Of a stretch of DNA of 64,000 nt, positions 63,609 through 64,000 are shown piece by piece (positions within the stretch are counted from its first letter, which is position 1; every line of letters begins with the position of its first letter). Source of the DNA: Tubulanus polymorphus. Lineage: Eukaryota; Nemertea; Palaeonemertea; Tubulaniformes; Tubulanidae. Position numbers and translations under genes: made by a program. Location: NCBI RefSeq assembly GCF_964204645.1, contig NW_027437471.1:1-64000 (forward strand). The letters are read 5' to 3'. Below the pieces are notes generated by a model. That model was given only the letters and a program-made list of their open reading frames with translations, did no database searches and was not told the origin of the DNA.

Positions 63609-64000
63609 GCTGAACTAGGATTAGACACGGGTTTTTATACACGCAGCGCGCAACAAGTGAACAGTATTCGAGTTAGAAGTTAAGTGACCATATGAGACCT
63701 TGTGATCTAGACTAATTGTACTTCTGTGATCAAGCTAATAGACAAACTAGGGGTCTGACTAATTATGCCTTTGATCCAGAGTGACTAGAAAACAGCACTA
63801 ATTATGGCCCTTGATCTAGCTGTTGAATAGTTTGCTTTGATGTATAGTTCTAAAGATCTAAAGAACGGCGTGTCTAATATAGAATTGAAAAGTTTATTTC
63901 GATATAACCTAATAAATACTCAAAGTGTTTTCTATAAAGAGAAATCTAGAATATGTATTATTAATATACGTGAACCGGAATGTTCGAAATATGTCCGAGT

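Larger units (their letters stand above)
59467..64000 (-). mobile_element. Penelope-like element, unit 4 (cut by window end)
   Basis: The 3' end, both ORFs, the TATA box and about 360 bases of the 5' region are present. The rest lies beyond the window, so the array continues to the right. Confidence 0.92.

Overview
The window reads as nuclear DNA of an animal, probably a marine invertebrate. It has spliced genes with short AT-rich introns, tRNA-derived SINEs, foldback MITEs, many minisatellites and TTAGGG telomeric repeats. Two animal genes are recognisable: the last exons of IFT88 and broken fragments of an RNF19-type E3 ligase. A lophotrochozoan is my guess; the sequence does not settle the phylum. 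The layout looks like a walk from gene-bearing DNA at the left, through a subtelomere, into a retroelement array seeded on telomeric repeats at the right.

Layout. 1-2,000: a short-unit minisatellite and the 3' end of IFT88 (+). 2,000-4,600: a 76-bp dispersed repeat and foldback MITEs. About 4,020-14,520 and 16,265-28,020: two direct copies (A and B) of a 10-12 kb segment. They differ by MITE and SINE-like insertions and by large changes in minisatellite and microsatellite length. Each contains a possible spliced minus-strand transcript that is either non-coding or decayed. 14,245-16,066: a smaller tandem duplication. 28,020-31,430: satellites, a pentanucleotide tract and a tRNA SINE. 31,430-39,772: a mosaic of modules present two or three times. 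It carries the RNF19-like pseudogene exons, a 344-bp MITE and a tRNA-headed SINE with an empty site in the third copy.

39,773-64,000: the RNF19-like exon breaks off exactly at a run of TTAGGG/TTAGGGG. A 578-bp 5'-truncated retroelement copy follows, then more TTAGGG, then four head-to-tail units of 6.34-6.35 kb, the last cut by the window end. Each unit is a Penelope-like element (PLE) transcribed leftwards. ORF1 (518-523 aa) has a basic N-terminus, a long Pro/Ser/Arg-rich linker and a C-terminal SGNH (GDSL) hydrolase domain. ORF2 has a PLE reverse transcriptase and a C-terminal GIY-YIG endonuclease. ORF2 has no ATG at its start. Its frame is open back into the end of ORF1, where the last two sense codons of ORF1 form the heptamer U UUA AAC directly before UAA. 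That is a canonical -1 frameshift site in the right phase, so ORF1-ORF2 is probably made as a fusion of about 1,340 aa.

The element's RNA 3' end faces the chromosome body and abuts the G-rich telomeric strand. This is the polarity expected if reverse transcription is primed from a chromosome end. The most interesting object here is therefore an endonuclease-bearing PLE family, with an SGNH ORF1 and a likely frameshift, that builds terminal arrays on a broken and healed chromosome end. Polarity, telomeric junctions, ORFs and the slippery site are read from sequence; the mechanism is inference.
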